Shown one piece after another: positions 63,926-64,000 of a stretch of DNA of 64,000 nt; within the stretch, counting starts at the first letter, position 1, and each line of letters starts with the position of its first letter. The notes under the pieces were generated by a model. That model searched no databases and was not told the origin of the DNA. It saw only the letters and a program-made list of their open reading frames with translations. The DNA lies in NCBI GenBank assembly GCA_030431635.1, contig JAUIIL010000007.1:174151-238150 (forward strand), read 5' to 3'. Made by a program: the position numbers and the translations under genes. The DNA comes from Bacteriovoracia bacterium (lineage in GTDB: Bacteria > Bdellovibrionota > Bacteriovoracia > Bacteriovoracales > Bacteriovoracaceae).

Positions 63926-63998
63926 CCACGGGCATGCCCGTGGATGAATGAGCACCGGTAGGCGAAGTACGCGCAGACATGCTATGCAAAAGTATGTC
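63926..63998. repeat. GC-rich hairpin region at window end, possible IS200/RAYT-type edge
   Basis: CCACGGGCATGCCCGTGG (63926-63943) is a perfect 18-base palindrome. A second stem, GACATGC / GTATGTC with one G-T pair, lies at 63976-63998. The 60 bases between 63920 and 63980 are roughly 60% GC against ~36% in the window. Hairpins of this look are typical at ends of IS200/IS605 elements or of REP/RAYT units, or could belong to a structured RNA. No transposase is visible before the window ends, so identity is open. Confidence 0.4.
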
Positions 63999-64000
63999 AT

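Overview
The window is about 35-37% GC and densely packed with genes. It looks like a chromosomal segment of a Gram-negative bacterium in the Bdellovibrionota, most likely the Bacteriovoracales (Halobacteriovorax-like). This rests on low GC, a short bdellovibrio-type flagellin, LPS-type glycosyltransferases, a fused PurSL, a SWIM-SNF2 helicase and many small exported proteins. The taxon is an inference, since no 16S gene is present.

Layout. (1) 1-21.8 kb is a surface-glycan region. It opens with the 3' part of a pseudaminic acid synthase and an amidotransferase trio (HisH-like, HisF-like, WbpG/PseA-like). Next come a large exported protein with a caspase/CHAT-like N-terminus, a flippase-like membrane protein, glycosyltransferases, an epimerase, a phosphoglycosyl transferase, the dTDP-rhamnose genes rmlACDB, a WbpM/CapD-type dehydratase, an O-antigen polymerase/ligase-like protein, two GT2 enzymes and two GT9 heptosyltransferases. 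(2) 21.8-35.4 kb holds a SWIM-SNF2 helicase, the trmB-dnaG-rpoD operon, flagellin, a DegT aminotransferase, two tiny coupled genes, two overlapping envelope-protein genes and a Nudix hydrolase. (3) 35.5-39.7 kb carries an M50 protease, scpA-scpB, an rluB-type pseudouridine synthase and a small unknown gene. (4) 39.9-42.3 kb is an initiator tRNA with a 2.3-kb element inserted in its 3' half. A perfect 49-bp direct repeat bounds the element, which has no integrase and carries degraded genes. (5) 42.4-57.5 kb has trpS, a lipoprotein and a nearly complete IMP pathway: purE-purK on the minus strand, diverging from purF-C-D-N-SL-Q-H-M. (6) 57.6-64 kb has an acyl-CoA dehydrogenase, an orphan PD-(D/E)XK nuclease-like protein, an RlmL-like methyltransferase, a homoserine-kinase-like enzyme and ahcY. 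The window ends in a GC-rich hairpin region that may be the edge of an IS200/RAYT-type element.

How the genes work together. The first 22 kb can supply sugars (pseudaminate or an amidinated derivative, dTDP-rhamnose, a 4,6-dehydrated UDP-sugar), start glycan assembly on a lipid carrier, extend it and ligate it to lipid A-core. Pseudaminate could also decorate the flagellin at 30 kb, but nothing in the sequence proves that. The pur genes encode every step from PRPP to IMP except PurB. I found no CRISPR array and no complete, obvious defence system. The best candidates for undescribed biology are the integrase-less tRNA element, the nuclease-like orphan at 59.4 kb and the CHAT-like exported protein at 3.6 kb.
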